A stretch of DNA of 64,000 nt from Hedera helix (Eukaryota > Streptophyta > Magnoliopsida > Apiales > Araliaceae): assembly GCA_947179155.2 (NCBI GenBank), contig OX359266.1, positions 43,382,039-43,446,038 of the forward strand, in the 5' to 3' direction. The position numbers and the translations under genes are program-made. The notes below the pieces were generated by a model. That model was not told where the DNA came from and searched no databases. It saw nothing but the letters and a program-made list of their open reading frames with translations. Below, piece by piece: positions 24,964-36,475 of the stretch. Positions within the stretch are counted from its first letter, which is position 1, and each line of letters begins with the position of its first letter.

Positions 24964-25935
24964 CTACTCTAAATCATGAGTAGGATAATTTTTCTCATAA
25001 TCTTTGAGTTGTCGAGAGGCATAGGCTATAACTTTTCCATGTTGCATAAGTACACAGCCTAGACCTTTGCCTGAAGCATCGCTGTAGATAACAAATTCCC
25101 CCGATCCTGATGGTATAGTCAGAACAGGAGCTGAAATAAGTCTCTTCTTAAGTTCTTGAAAACTCTTCTCGCATTCCTCGTTCCATATGAATTTTGTGCT
25201 TTTCCGAGTCAGCTGAGTTAATGGAGTGGCGATTCGAGAAAATCCTTCTACGAATCTCCGATAATAACCAGCTAAGCCCAGAAAACTTCGGACTTCAGTT
25301 ACGGACCGAGGTTGCTCCCAATTTAATATTGCTTCAATCTTTGCAGGATCAACTGATATTCCCTGACTGGAAATCACATGCCCAAGGAACGTGACTTCCT
25401 TAAGCCAAAACTCACACTTCTTTAGCTTGACATACAACTTGTTCTCACGTAGCTTTTGGAGTATTAATTTCAGGTGTTGTTCATGATCCTCACGACTCTT
25501 GGAGTATATAAGAATGTCATCAATAAAGACAACTACAAAATGATCCAAATATTCTTTGAATATCCGGTTCATCATGTCCATGAAAGCTGTAGGAGCATTT
25601 GTTAGTCCAAAAGGCATGACTAAGAACTCATAATGCCCGTAGCGGGTTCTGAAAGCAGTCTTTGGAATGTCATCAGCTTTAACTTTTAATTGATGATATC
25701 CAGAGCGGAGATCAATCTTTGAGAAATGTTGAGCACCCTGCAATTGATCAAACATGTCATCAATTCGAGGTAACGGGTACCTGTTTTTGATGGTGACATG
25801 ATTCAACTCTCGGTAGTCAATACACAATCTCATACTCCCGTCCTTCTTCTTGATAAAAAGAACAAGGGCACCCCAAGGCGATGCACTCGGACGAATGAAA
25901 CCAGTACCTAACAATTCCTGTAGTTGGACCTTTAG
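24964..25935 (-). pseudogene. Outer element reverse transcriptase
   Basis: Reverse transcriptase copies element RNA into DNA. The motifs present are GALVLFIKKKDGSMRLCIDY, SKIDLRSGYHQLK, MPFGLTNAPTAFMDMMNRIF, the catalytic FIDDILIYSK, FLGHVIS and SFLGLAGYYRRFVEGFS. The order and spacing are normal for Ty3/gypsy. The frame is bounded by two in-frame TAG codons, one at about 25935 after the protease linker (MAPIELQ) and one at about 24962. Apart from these stops the domain looks intact. Confidence 0.93.
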
Positions 25936-27765
25936 CTATTGAAGTTCAATAGGAGCCATTCGGTATGGGGCTTTGGAAATAGGCTTGGTATTGGGTTCAA
26001 GATCAATACAGAATTCAATTTCCCGATTTGGAGGTAAGCCGGGAAGTTCATCAGGAAAAATATCAGAAAACTCATTAACAATAGGAATATCATTCAGGTT
26101 TGACACATCTTTGTTCAAGTCAGTGACATGAGCTAAAAAGGCTTGACATCCGTTTTTCAATAAACGAGTGGCTTTATGGCTAGAAATGACAGTTATGGAT
26201 TTCAATGGTTTAATGGTTTGAATTTGTATGACAGGTTGATTAGGAATATGAAAACTAATGATCTTTTGAAAGCAATCAATTTTAGCATGATGATTAGTCA
26301 ACCAATCAATTCCTAAAATCACATCAAATTCATGCATTTCCAAAGAGATAAGGTCAACGGGTAATATAAGGCTATTGATTTGAACTAAGCAAGATTTATA
26401 TACCGTAGACGTAATGGCTATTGCTCCTAATGGGGTTTCAACTGATAAGTCAAAGTCCAAATTATTAGGAGTTAAGTTTAATCGTTGAGCACACGTAGGT
26501 GAGATAAAAGAATGGGTAGAGCCAGTATCTAACAAGGCATAGACTTCATGAGAATTTATGAATAGCTTACCGGTTATCACCTCGTTCGGGTTTCGTGCCA
26601 TTTGGGATGTCACAACAAAAGCTCTCCCTTGAACTACAGATTTTCCCTTATCCGTGCTAGCTTTTGGTACCATCATTGCAGCTGGACTTGATTTTGAAAC
26701 AGGACAAAATCGAGCCACATGACCTTCTTTTCCGCAACTGTAGCACAACTTGGACTGTTGAGTACAGTTTGGGCTGATGTGACCCTCCTGACCACACTTG
26801 TAACATCTTACCGGTGGTCGATCTCCTCCCCTTGGTACTGGTGCTGGTACTGGTGCCGGTGCTCTTCCATAATCATTATGGAATCTCTTTCTCTTGAAAT
26901 TATTCCCACTGGATTCTCCTCTTCTATTATTCGATGCGTGATTACTACCGAAGTGCTGGTTACCTCCCTTATGGTTCTCGTTCCTGTGATTGTTGTCATT
27001 TCTCTCTCTACGCTGATCATTGACTCTTGGCTGCAATTTTTCATCTGTTTGCTCTACCCTTTGAGCCCTATCGACAACATCTGAATACAAGGTCAATTTA
27101 TGAGAGCTAAGCTGTTGACGAATTTCGAATCTCAAACCTCGTAAAAACATCCGACTCATCCGTGCTTCGTCATCCACTAGATGAGTTGCGAAACGAGATA
27201 GTTCGGCAAACTTAGCTTCATATTGTGAAACAGACATATTTCCTTGCTCTAGTTTTATGAACTCCACCTCCTTCATATGGCGGATGCTTTCTGGAAAATA
27301 CTTTTCGTTGAACATCTCTTTGAATTCTAGCCAAGACATTTCGAGAGCCGAATGATGGATGCGTTTTACCGCCTCCCACCAATGGTCTGCCTCCCCTCGA
27401 AACATAAAGGTGGCGAATGACACTTTCTGATCATCTGCACATCGCAGGACATCAAGGATTTTTGTCGTTTGCTTTAACCATGCCTCCGCTTTGAGTGGTT
27501 CAGGCTTCCCGAAAAATTCAGGTGGTCCCAACTCTTTAAATTGTTTAACGGTGACAATCCTTGAATTATCAGCGTTTCCATCGTTACGACCTCCCCTCGG
27601 CTGATTTTGAATAAATTGCATGAAGTTTCTAAAGAAACCATTCTGATTTGCATGATCACCAGCATTATTTTCTGAAGCTGCAGGAGGATTGTTTGTAGCT
27701 TCCTGATTCTCAGCTACGTTCGCCTCGGGAAGTGGATAATTCATTCCCTGATTTTCAGAAGTCAT
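25936..27765 (-). pseudogene. Outer element Gag and protease (609 aa)
   Basis: The polyprotein starts MTSENQGMNYPLPEANVAEN. A gag domain (about residues 75-240) carries the plant retrotransposon-gag pattern EAEHWWEAV-like (here GEADHWWEAVKRIH). Two CCHC zinc knuckles follow (CYKCGQEGHISPNC and CYSCGKEGHVARFC, about residues 325-365). An aspartic protease has the active-site motif LLDTGSTHSFIS (about 415) and LGIDWL. The frame ends at an in-frame stop just before RT, where relatives continue with a charged residue. A Gly/Asn/Arg-rich linker precedes the knuckles. Confidence 0.93.
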
Positions 27766-27959
27766 TCTTAACTGCGGTCATAAGATAAATGTTAGTTAAA
27801 CAAACTGACTCGTCACTTCTTGTCCCCACATTCAAGCCAACTTATTAGATAACAAAATTTTAGGTAGGACATACTAGTGACGTAATCTATTCGTCTCTCT
27901 CCTCTTACTTCTACCCCAGATCTCCATTAAAGATCATATCCCTAAGCTCGGATACCAAA

Positions 27960-30372
27960 TGTGACGTCCCCAAATCTAGGCCTACATAGCCCAATTTGAG
28001 ACGCCATAAAATACATAATCTTTAATACAAATAGTTCATAGAACAGAAATGCAAAACTCAATAATACACAACTAAGTCTTCACTATTATTTTCACACTAT
28101 ATACAACATGTGAAGACTACAATAGCTATCACTCGGACCGTCACTCCATTCCCCTGCTAGACCCGGTTACTCTCTCTTTTTCTGAAAAACAATGGAACAA
28201 AAGAAAGGGTGAGCTCAAATAGCCCAGTAAGAAATATCATGACTAAGATAACGACAAATAAATTATCATTAGCCTTCAACAGATGAGTTCTTAATTGAAT
28301 ATAATAGACAATAAGCTTTGTATCAATAATAGCAGCGGAATGAGCAATCTATTAGAAGAATAATGCAGACTATAATGTCCACTCGGTTCTCTTTTTAGGA
28401 AAAACATCCTCAACTTTTATCATCTTAAACACCGCTGGTCATGATAATATAAATTTCCAGTTCCTGATTATAATCATGCCAGTCAATAGTTCATCTTTGC
28501 ATTACGAGCCAAAGATATTCAAATATAACACCAACGGTAATGATTATACCAGTTTTCAGCCTTTGGTCATAATCATACCAACAACAGTTCATCTTTGCCC
28601 CAGGCCAAAGAGAATATTCACCACGTGCCCAAAAAGACACAATAATTATATCGCCTTTATCCTATCAACTGTGCCCCAGGCCACAGATATTCACAACAAC
28701 ATGGTTCTTGATGATTAGAATAACAACCATGATATAGATGATGAATCAGAAGAAACAGTATGATCAATAAATATCAAAAGTTTATGACTTTACTTTGTGC
28801 ATATTCAAATAATGTCCAAATTGCCAACATGTGTGGACTAAAATTCAAGAATAATATTTCAGATCCACAGTTCAGAATAACAGTTAAGGTTCAATAGAAA
28901 GATTTAGAAAAATAGGAAGGTTCAGTTGAAATGATATTAGATGAAGCGCAAACTATTAAAGAATATATATTCATTTCAGGAAACTTTACCAAGAAGAGAC
29001 AAGTAAGAAATGAATACGAAGAGTAATTCACCAAACATGCGGTAGTCCGCGTAGTCAGGTTATTCCCACAAATTAATAAGGAATGAGTAAGAAAGAAACG
29101 ATATTATTTTCGAGAATCAAATAATGATAATCCCTTACCATAGTAAGTTTGAATAATGGAAGATGAAAAAGATGGTATCCCTTACCTTAACACGTGACTA
29201 AATATGAACTCGTACACTTACAGCTCTTTACAAATACTCAAGATGACTTTAGCACACTCAAAGAGAACTTACACTAAGAAATATTTGGAGAGTGAAAGAA
29301 AGAATAAGCAAGGAAGTTTTTATGAAAAATCCTTAAGTTAAGGCTTCTATTTATAGCAAAAATTCTTATCATCACCAAGATTTCCTAATTTAATCCAAAC
29401 CGTATATTTCAAGATAATGTTTAATCCATACCACTCATTTTATCTTTTAAGATTTCTTTAATCTAAACCATTCATTTAAAGATCATCTTTTAATCTATAC
29501 CATTCAATTTACTTTATATATAAAACAACTAACTTTAAATAAATCAATTATCTTTATATATAAAAACAAACAACTTTATATAATTTATCATAATAAAAAC
29601 AAATAACTTTATCAATTCAATTATTCAACAATAATTCACAATTATTCATTATTATGGTTAATTGTTGTAAATGCAGTGTAGTTGGCTTTTCGAGTTAGAA
29701 AAATAGGAAAATCACCCAATAATAGAATACAACAGTTTAATCAATATCACAAAAGAGATAACAATAATGCTGAAAATAAATAAGAAAATAACACGTTACT
29801 GTGTAATGAGAATTATTGATTCAGTAATGTGAATTATTGTGCATATGCTACTGTGACAATTATCAGCTCAATAATATGAATTATTATGCATGTGACAATT
29901 ATTGGTTCAATAAAGTAAATATAGTACAATAACCACTTTATCATTTAATAATATGAAACACTGTGCAATACCGTGTGCTACAGTGCAATACCGTGTGCTA
30001 CTATGTAATACCGTGTGCTACTATGTAATACCGTATGTTACTATTCTTTTACCATCAGGTATTTTAACAGTTCAAAATGATAATACCGTTGACTATTTTT
30101 ATTTAAAAAGGTTACGTATGTCGCTTTCTATATCCGACAATAAGTCGTTGTGGGGGTCCACTATTATTTTGTTATTTCGGCGCCGTCGTACGAATCGAAT
30201 ATTCCCCGACAAAACGAATATTCTCCGACCAAACGAATATTGTCCGACATAATAAAATTTGCACATAACATCCTTAACTTTTAACCTTATCAATTTAACC
30301 ACCTACTGTTTCAGGAAAAATATATATGAAGAAAAATTAAATTTTGTATTTCATAAAATTCGGGGTCTTACA
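27960..30372 (-). repeat. 5' LTR of outer element (2,413 bp)
   Basis: It reads (minus sense) from TGTAAGACCCCG at 30372 to GACGTCACA at 27960 and is followed by the primer site. It carries one copy of the tandem unit that is triplicated in the 3' LTR. Its outer edge coincides exactly with the end of the inverted-repeat element at 30373. Confidence 0.9.
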
Positions 30373-33151
30373 GTTAAGTGCTAGGATTTATTTTCATTTT
30401 CCTCTAACTGATTATTGTTACTTCTTATTAGAAATGGAAGGTATAAATTGATGGACTAATTTTGAAAAAACTTACACTAAGGAGGACTCGTCTTGCCAAT
30501 TTGTTGACTCTGCGTAAAAGAAAATAGTGCCAACATTGAGTTAGAAAAGATAAATGATAACTATAATAAAAATAAAGATAAAAATAAAGTACAAAAAGTT
30601 ACAAACCAAGTCCTTGATTTATTAGAGTTGACATTCGTTAACCTTTTGAACATTTTTTACAACACTCATGAAGATTTCATTTTTTATAACTTGATCCTCC
30701 ATGAATTTCTTCAACTTGAGATCAGCATCATGCATTTTAGTGTACGTCAAAAGTAACCAAAAAATTCCTTGGTAAATCGGGCAAAAACTTAAACTACATA
30801 AATACATACTTTAAAAAAAAAAAAAAGTAAAGCCAAGACACATGTTAAAATGAGTGCTATTGTGGCTACATTTCCTGTTTTGTCAGGTAGACCACGAAGA
30901 ATGGCATAGATTGGTAGGAAATACCATTCCGCCACAATATGAGGCCAGATTTGTTCCAAAATATGGCTCTATAGTATCTCCTACTGCTCAGATTTGTTCC
31001 AAAATCGACCACAGACATATGTAGTGAAGCAAACCGAGCATGAATAGAGATGCAAAACACTACCTCAATACGGGAAAAACATGATTTTTCATCAGGATCC
31101 GGCGCCCACCAATGCAGATGAACCCAAGGAAGCAAGCTGAAGGCAATAAAGAAGTGATAATTTCCTCTTTGGATATTTTCTTAAAAATATCGCTCTCATT
31201 CAAATGAGAAACAAGGTTTATAAGGAATTGGGCAATACTTTTCGGCATCCAATTTGAGTGGTCGATAGGAAAATTCAAAGTGGTCATACTTAAATTACTT
31301 TACCCCAATACGGAAAAAAAACACACAATTTTTCATCAAGATCTGGCGCCAATCAATGCAGATGAACCCAAGGAAGCAGGCTTAAGGCAATAAAGAAGAG
31401 ACAATTTCCTCTTTGAAAGTTTTCTTAAAAATATTGCTCTTTTTCATATGAGAAGCGAGGTTTATCAGGAATTGGGCAATACTTTTCGGCGTCTAATTTG
31501 AGAGGTCGATAGGAAAATTCAAAGTGATCATACTTAAATTACTTTGAAAGAGAGGCTGGGACTGGAGTAATTTAAGTATGACAACTTTGAATTTTCCTAT
31601 CAACTTCTCAAATTGAACGCTGAAAAGTAATGTCCAATTCTTGATAAACCTCACTTCTCATCTGAAAGATAGCGATATTTTAAAGGAAATTTCCAAAGAG
31701 GAAATTGTCTTTTTTTTAACGCCTTTAACTTGCTTCTTTGAGTTCATCTGCATTGATGGGCGCCAGATCTTGATGGAAAATCGTGTATTTTTCTGTATTG
31801 AGGTAGGGCTTTGCATCTTTATTCATGCTCGGTTTGCTTCACTGAATATGTTTGTGGTCGATTTTAGAACAAATCTGGGCAGTAGGAGATACTATAGAGC
31901 CAGATTTTGGAACAAATCTGACCTCATATTGTGGCGAAATGGTATTTCATACCAATCTATTCTATGCCCCTCTTTCAAAGTAATTTAAGTATGATCACTT
32001 TGAATTTTCCAATCGACCTCTCAAATTAAACGCCGGAAAGTATTGCCCAATTCCTGATAAACCTCGCTTCTCATATGAAAGAGAGCGATATTTTAAAAAA
32101 TATTTCCAAAGAGGAAATTGTTTCTTCTTTATTGCCTTGAACCTCCTTCTTTGGGTTCATCTGCATTGATGGGCGCCAAATCCTGATGAAAAATCGTGTT
32201 TTTTTCGTATTGAGGTAAAGTAATTTAAGTATGACCACTTTGAATTTTCCTATCGACCTCTCAAATTGGACGTCGGAAATTATTGCCCAATTTCTAATAA
32301 ACCTTGTTTCTCATTTGAAGGAGAGCGATATTTTTAAGAAAATATCCAAAGAGGAAATTGTCTCTTCTTTATTGCCTTCAGCCTGCTTCCTTGGGTTCAT
32401 CTGCATTGGTGGGCGCCAGATCCTGGTAAAAACTAGTATTTTTTCCCGTATTGAGGTAGGGTTTTGCGTCTCTATTCATGCTAGGTTTACTTCACTGCAT
32501 ATGTCTGAGGTCGATTTTGGAACAAATCTGAGCAGTAGAAGATACCATAGAGCCAGATTTTGGAACAAATCTTGCCTTATATTGTGGCTGGAATGGTATT
32601 TCCTACCAAACTATGCCATTCTTCGTAGTCTACTTGACAAAACGAGAGGAGTAGCCACAATAGCACTAGTTTTAACATGTGTCTTTGCTTTACCTTTTTT
32701 TTTTTTTTTTAAAGTATGTATGTATGTAGTTCAAGTTTTTGCCCGATTTACCAAGGAATTTTTTTGTTACTTTTGACGTACACTAAAATGTAGGTTGTTG
32801 ATCTCAAGTTGAAGAAATTCATGGAGGATTAAGATATAAAAAATGAAATCTTCATGAGTACTTTACAAAATGTTCAAAAGGTTAACGAAGGTCAACTCCA
32901 ATAAATCAAGGACTTGGTTTGTAACTTTTCATACTTTATTTTTATCTTTATTTTTATTGTAGTTATCATTTATCTTTTCTAACTCAATGTTGGCACTATT
33001 TTCTTTTACGCAGAGTCAGCAAATTGGCAAGACGGGTCCTCCTCAGTGTAAGTTTTTTTCAAAACTACTCCATCAATTTATACCTTCCATTTCTAATAAG
33101 AAGTAACAATAATAAATTAGAGAAAAATGAAAATAAATCTTATCACTTAGC
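30373..33151. mobile_element. Foldback-like element with about 0.92-kb inverted arms
   Basis: Left arm 30373-31290 is the reverse complement, with scattered differences, of right arm 32221-33151. Between them are a shorter unit in left orientation (31291-31550) and two in right orientation (31556-31980 and 31981-32220), so five related units are arranged L-L-R-R-R about a centre near 31555. Outer ends are GTTAAGTGCTAGGATTT and AAATCTTATCACTTAGC. A frame in the right arm (32231-32776) reads MTTLNFPIDLSNWTSEIIAQ onward for 181 aa and has partial copies in the other units; I do not recognise it. The arms also contain exon-like blocks with AG/GT borders, for example about 33014-33047, suggesting captured gene pieces. 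No target duplication is seen. Transcripts would form a long hairpin. Confidence 0.75.
32231..32776 (+). CDS. Unrecognised 181-aa frame in right arm
   Basis: The frame starts MTTLNFPIDLSNWTSEIIAQ and has a hydrophobic stretch (SLLPSACFLGFICIGG, about residues 50-65). A poly-Phe tail comes from a T-run at 32697-32711. A minus-strand copy in the left arm (31287-31060) and plus-strand partial copies (31641-31988) share much of it at the protein level. I cannot assign a function. It may be non-coding sequence whose repeat copies happen to stay open. Confidence 0.25.
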   Translation: MTTLNFPIDLSNWTSEIIAQFLINLVSHLKESDIFKKISKEEIVSSLLPSACFLGFICIGGRQILVKTSIFSRIEVGFCVSIHARFTSLHMSEVDFGTNLSSRRYHRARFWNKSCLILWLEWYFLPNYAILRSLLDKTRGVATIALVLTCVFALPFFFFFKVCMYVVQVFARFTKEFFCYF

Positions 33152-34280
33152 AGAGAGAAATGGATTAGTGCGACCATGATTTGAATCCTTTAATCAAGAA
33201 GGGGGAAGACTTTGATTGTCATTATGCTTACCTTTTGCAAAAGATAACCCCTTTTATAGTTATTTTCTTGGTCCTCACTGTGGTCTTATCATTGTGTAGG
33301 CCAGTGCTAGGAGCACGCAGATGCCGAAACACGTCGTGGGGTGCTTGCTGCCAACCACGATCGACGATATGACATCTCTACGGGCATATTAACAGCTCGG
33401 GCTTTGGCCGCCCCACCAATCCTCACAGGTCCACGCCCCAAGTCGATCGGCAGACCAACTTATCACTATTCCACCGACCCCCATAAAGTTAGGGAAGAGT
33501 AATTTGCAATGTGGGATTTGATTGACTCTTAATAGTGTCTTCGCTATTAACAAGGTAGTTCGACAAATTGGTTTTTTAGGTATGCAACTTTTTGATAAGG
33601 GAAAATTTTATTCAAAGACCTTGATTAGCAACAACAGTTCTCTTTTTCAAAAAAAAATCCACTTCTAAAATATTTAATTTATAAAAATTTAAATATTAGT
33701 ACTTGTTACTTGCAGAGGGCTTAACTATTCCTCTTAACGCTTTGTTCTTTTAGCCCTTCAACGAAGAAAGGCAGGCACTCTATTCGTTCAAAAGCAAGAA
33801 TTTTGATTGCTGAATTGGTGGTGAGGTATAAAACCTCTAGAAGCGGTAACAATTCAGGGTCCAAAGACATTACATCCCCCATAATTTCCATTTATATATA
33901 TATATATATATACAAGCCTCTATTACTTAAAACACAAACAATAACTAAACCAAACAATTGAAACAGACACAAAGAGACAAACACCCACTAGGATCCTATC
34001 CATATAACAGAATTTTATTCCCGAAAACTAATATGCATCTCCGATTGCTAATAAACAATTCTCAAGTAGTCAATTTAAAGTCGAACAAACCAAAATCAGA
34101 TCTAAAAATCAATTCCCCCAGTAGTATATACACTTAAATCAATCATGAGTAGAAAGGTAATCCCAAAATTTATTATACAGCGTCAAAATCGAAGAATAAC
34201 GAAGAATAAGAAAAGGGTTCGTGTTTACCTTCGCCGATGAGTGAAAAGGTTCCTTCGTTAGAGCGGTCAGTGAAAGATTG
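33152..34280. other. Unassigned DNA between foldback and LTR fragment
   Basis: No full gene is seen. A GC-richer patch at about 33290-33480 looks like decayed coding or transposon sequence but has no recognisable motif. A degenerate copy of part of the 11.7-kb ORF lies at 33717-33763, and an (AT)n repeat at about 33893-33912. At 34210-34276 the minus strand reads like a short leader exon with a GTAAAC donor; no gene can be attached to it. Confidence 0.5.
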
Positions 34281-34703
34281 TGTAAGGAATTAATACCTTC
34301 AATTGGATTTAGTTATTATTGCAAAGAATCTGGGTGAGCAAATTCAGTAATTCAGAAAGAGAATTTGAGAGAAATTGAGATGAGGTAAGAGAGAATTCTG
34401 AGAAAGAGAGAGAGAAATCGAACGTAAGGAAAATGAGGAAGAATAAGCTAATTCATTCAATTCATGCTTCACTCAATTACACAATCTGTTACATATAGCT
34501 CAGCCAGAATCATTCTAGAAGATTTCTAGAAGAATGCAAGCACTGCTAAAAATATGTCTAACAGAAATAGAAGAGGATAACAGACTCCCTGACTAAAGAC
34601 ATTAATACCCATACTAATAGTAATAAAAGGACTTAACTACCATTTATTGAACTACTACTTTCAGTAACTTAAAATAACTGATTCTTTCCTTATTTTCCTT
34701 ACA
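34281..34703 (-). repeat. LTR of a second chromovirus-type element (423 bp), truncated
   Basis: Minus sense, it starts TGTAAGGAAAATAAGG and ends TTCCTTACA, giving a 9-bp terminal inverted repeat (TGTAAGGAA). It is preceded in minus sense by a polypurine tract (TTAAGGGGAAGAGAAT). It is therefore a 3' LTR whose partner is missing. The flanks GATTG and ATTCT do not match, as expected because the right side is internal element sequence. Confidence 0.75.
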
Positions 34704-34890
34704 ATTCTCTTCCCCTTAAAATGACCATTTGTCCTCAAGGGTGAAAATGAGGAAACTTTTGGTGTAACAGCTCCCAATTTTCCCAAGTGGCTTCAGAGGG
34801 TAAGGATTTAGCCCATTGTACCAATACCTACACCATTATTTTTCTTAACTAGTCTCATGTCTAATCCGAGCACTATGGTTCAGATAGTAA
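34704..34890 (-). pseudogene. Chromodomain-end remnant of pol
   Basis: Minus-strand codons read VLVQWAKSLPSEATWENWEL, then HQKFPHFHP and a stop. This is the typical C-terminal chromodomain-like end of a plant Ty3/gypsy pol, just before its polypurine tract. A frameshift lies near 34825. The remnant is cut at about 34890, where plus-strand Tat integrase sequence begins. Confidence 0.7.
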
Positions 34891-34949
34891 TGGATATAGT
34901 GCAGAAGGATTCTTGAAGGACGTCGATCTTCAAATTCCTTCAAATAGAA

Positions 34950-36146
34950 GAACTACCCGAAGATAAATCTTTAGCCCGAAGGATAAATGACAAATATTTT
35001 AAATACTGTATTATAAATGATCAATTATATCAAAGATCTTATTATTCCCCGTTGTTTCGGTGCCTCGACCCAAAGGAGTTCGACTATGCTCTTCAAGAAG
35101 TACACGAAGGAATCTGCGGAGACCACCTGAGAGCAAAAACACATGCTCATAAAATATTAAGACAATGATATTTTTAACCAACCATACTTCAGGACGCCAA
35201 AGACTTCGTCAAAAAATGTCACAAATGCCAAGTGTTTGCGTCTGTCCCACATCAACCTCTCGAAGAGCTTGCTCCCATATTGTCTCCAATACCCTTTGCA
35301 GTCTGGGGAATCGATATCTTAGGCCCACTTTCACACGAAAAGGGTCAAGTGAAGTTTGTAGTCGTAGTCATCGATTAATTCACCAAATGGGTAGAAGCCA
35401 AGCCTTTGGCTAGAATCACCGAACACACATGTCTTTAGTTCTTCAAAGAGCAGATAGTCTACAGGTTCGGCATACCGATGGTTCTGGTCTCCGATAATGG
35501 GCTTCAGTTTGTCGGCAAAGTATTCGAAAGATTTTTAAGTGAACTAAGCATTCAACACCGTTGGACCTCGGTAGCCCATCCTCAAGCTAATGGTTAGGTG
35601 GAAGTCACTAATAGGACGCTTCTTAACGAAATTAAACGGAGATTGGAAGACGCAAAAGGGGCTTGGCTTGAAGAGCTTCTACATATTCTTTGGGCTTACC
35701 AAACAACTCATCGGACTACCACGGGAGAGACACCTTTCAAATTGGCCTATAGAGTCGAGGCCTTAATACCTGTTGAGATTGGGATACCTTCTCCTAGAGT
35801 CCAGAACTTTGATGAAATGTTCACTAGCAAAGAACTTCGACGGAATCTGGACCTATTGGAATGGGAGCGAGATTCAGTAGTCCTCAGATTAGCCACTTAT
35901 CAACAACGTACTGCTAGACACTTCAATAAAAACGTCAAAAATAGATCATTCAATGTACGTGACTTAGTTCTTCGACAGGTCGAAGCATCTACACTTCGAG
36001 ATATTAGAAAATTGATGCCCACATGGGAAGGGCCCTATTTGGTGATTGAGGTTTTAAGGGCCGATACGTACAAGCTTCAGCACATGGATGAGAGGAATGT
36101 TCCTAATACTTGGCATGCTGTTCGGCTCCATAGGTATTATCAATAG
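34950..36146 (+). pseudogene. Tat-type integrase, five in-frame stops
   Basis: The single frame shows the zinc-binding region (HEGICGDHLRAKTHAHKIL then CHKCQVF), the core Asp residues in WGIDILGPLSHEKG and VLVSDNGLQFVGK, then HPQANG and the catalytic Glu in VEVTNRTLLNEIKRRLE. The C-terminal GPYLVIEVLRADTYKL region follows, ending LHRYYQ. Nonsense codons interrupt it at 35166 (TGA), 35175 (TAA), 35376 (TAA), 35436 (TAG) and 35595 (TAG). From 35598 to 36146 the frame is clean for 182 codons. It is a dead copy. Confidence 0.88.
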
Positions 36147-36475
36147 TCAGGATTTTTTGTACTTAGTAAAATTTTAAGGCTATGTTTTAGCCGAAAGTGT
36201 TATCTTTTCGATATTAATGAGAACATATTTTACATCTTATTTTTTATCGCTGTTTTAATACGTACACTTTAAATTCATCTCCTAGCCTCATCGGGTATTT
36301 GTCCAATGAAGCTAGCGAGGGGCGAAACAATATAAATAAATAGTTATACACGCAGATGATAAAACTTAACTCATGAGAAAAGATAATAAAATAACTAACT
36401 ATATAATCATTTAGTTATAACGCAAAATTGAATTCCCAACTCAAGTTTCTCGGGATTACAAATATAAAGAAATAT

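Larger units (their letters stand above)
13375..30372 (-). mobile_element. Outer Ty3/gypsy chromovirus (Tekay/Del-like), minus strand, nested
   Basis: This is a full-length LTR retrotransposon in minus orientation: 5' LTR 27960-30372, internal region 15975-27959, 3' LTR 13375-15974. LTR ends are TGTAAGACCCC and GACGTCACA. Two bases inside the 5' LTR is a primer site, TGGTATCCGAGC (27957 downward), close to the initiator-Met-tRNA type usual in plant chromoviruses. The polypurine tract AAGGAGGGGAGG directly precedes the 3' LTR. A second element (17569-24733) has inserted in pol. Without it the element would be about 9.8 kb. Domain order is gag, protease, RT, RNase H, integrase, chromodomain-like tail. 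Three in-frame stops make it non-autonomous now. The flanking pentamers (ATTAG left, GTTAA right) do not match, so no target duplication is visible. Confidence 0.92.

Noticed and set aside
30373..33151. Calling the inverted repeat a Mutator-like element
   Set aside because: Long terminal inverted repeats fit, but no 9-bp duplication is present and the internal unit order (L-L-R-R-R) is unlike a standard MULE; left as foldback-like.
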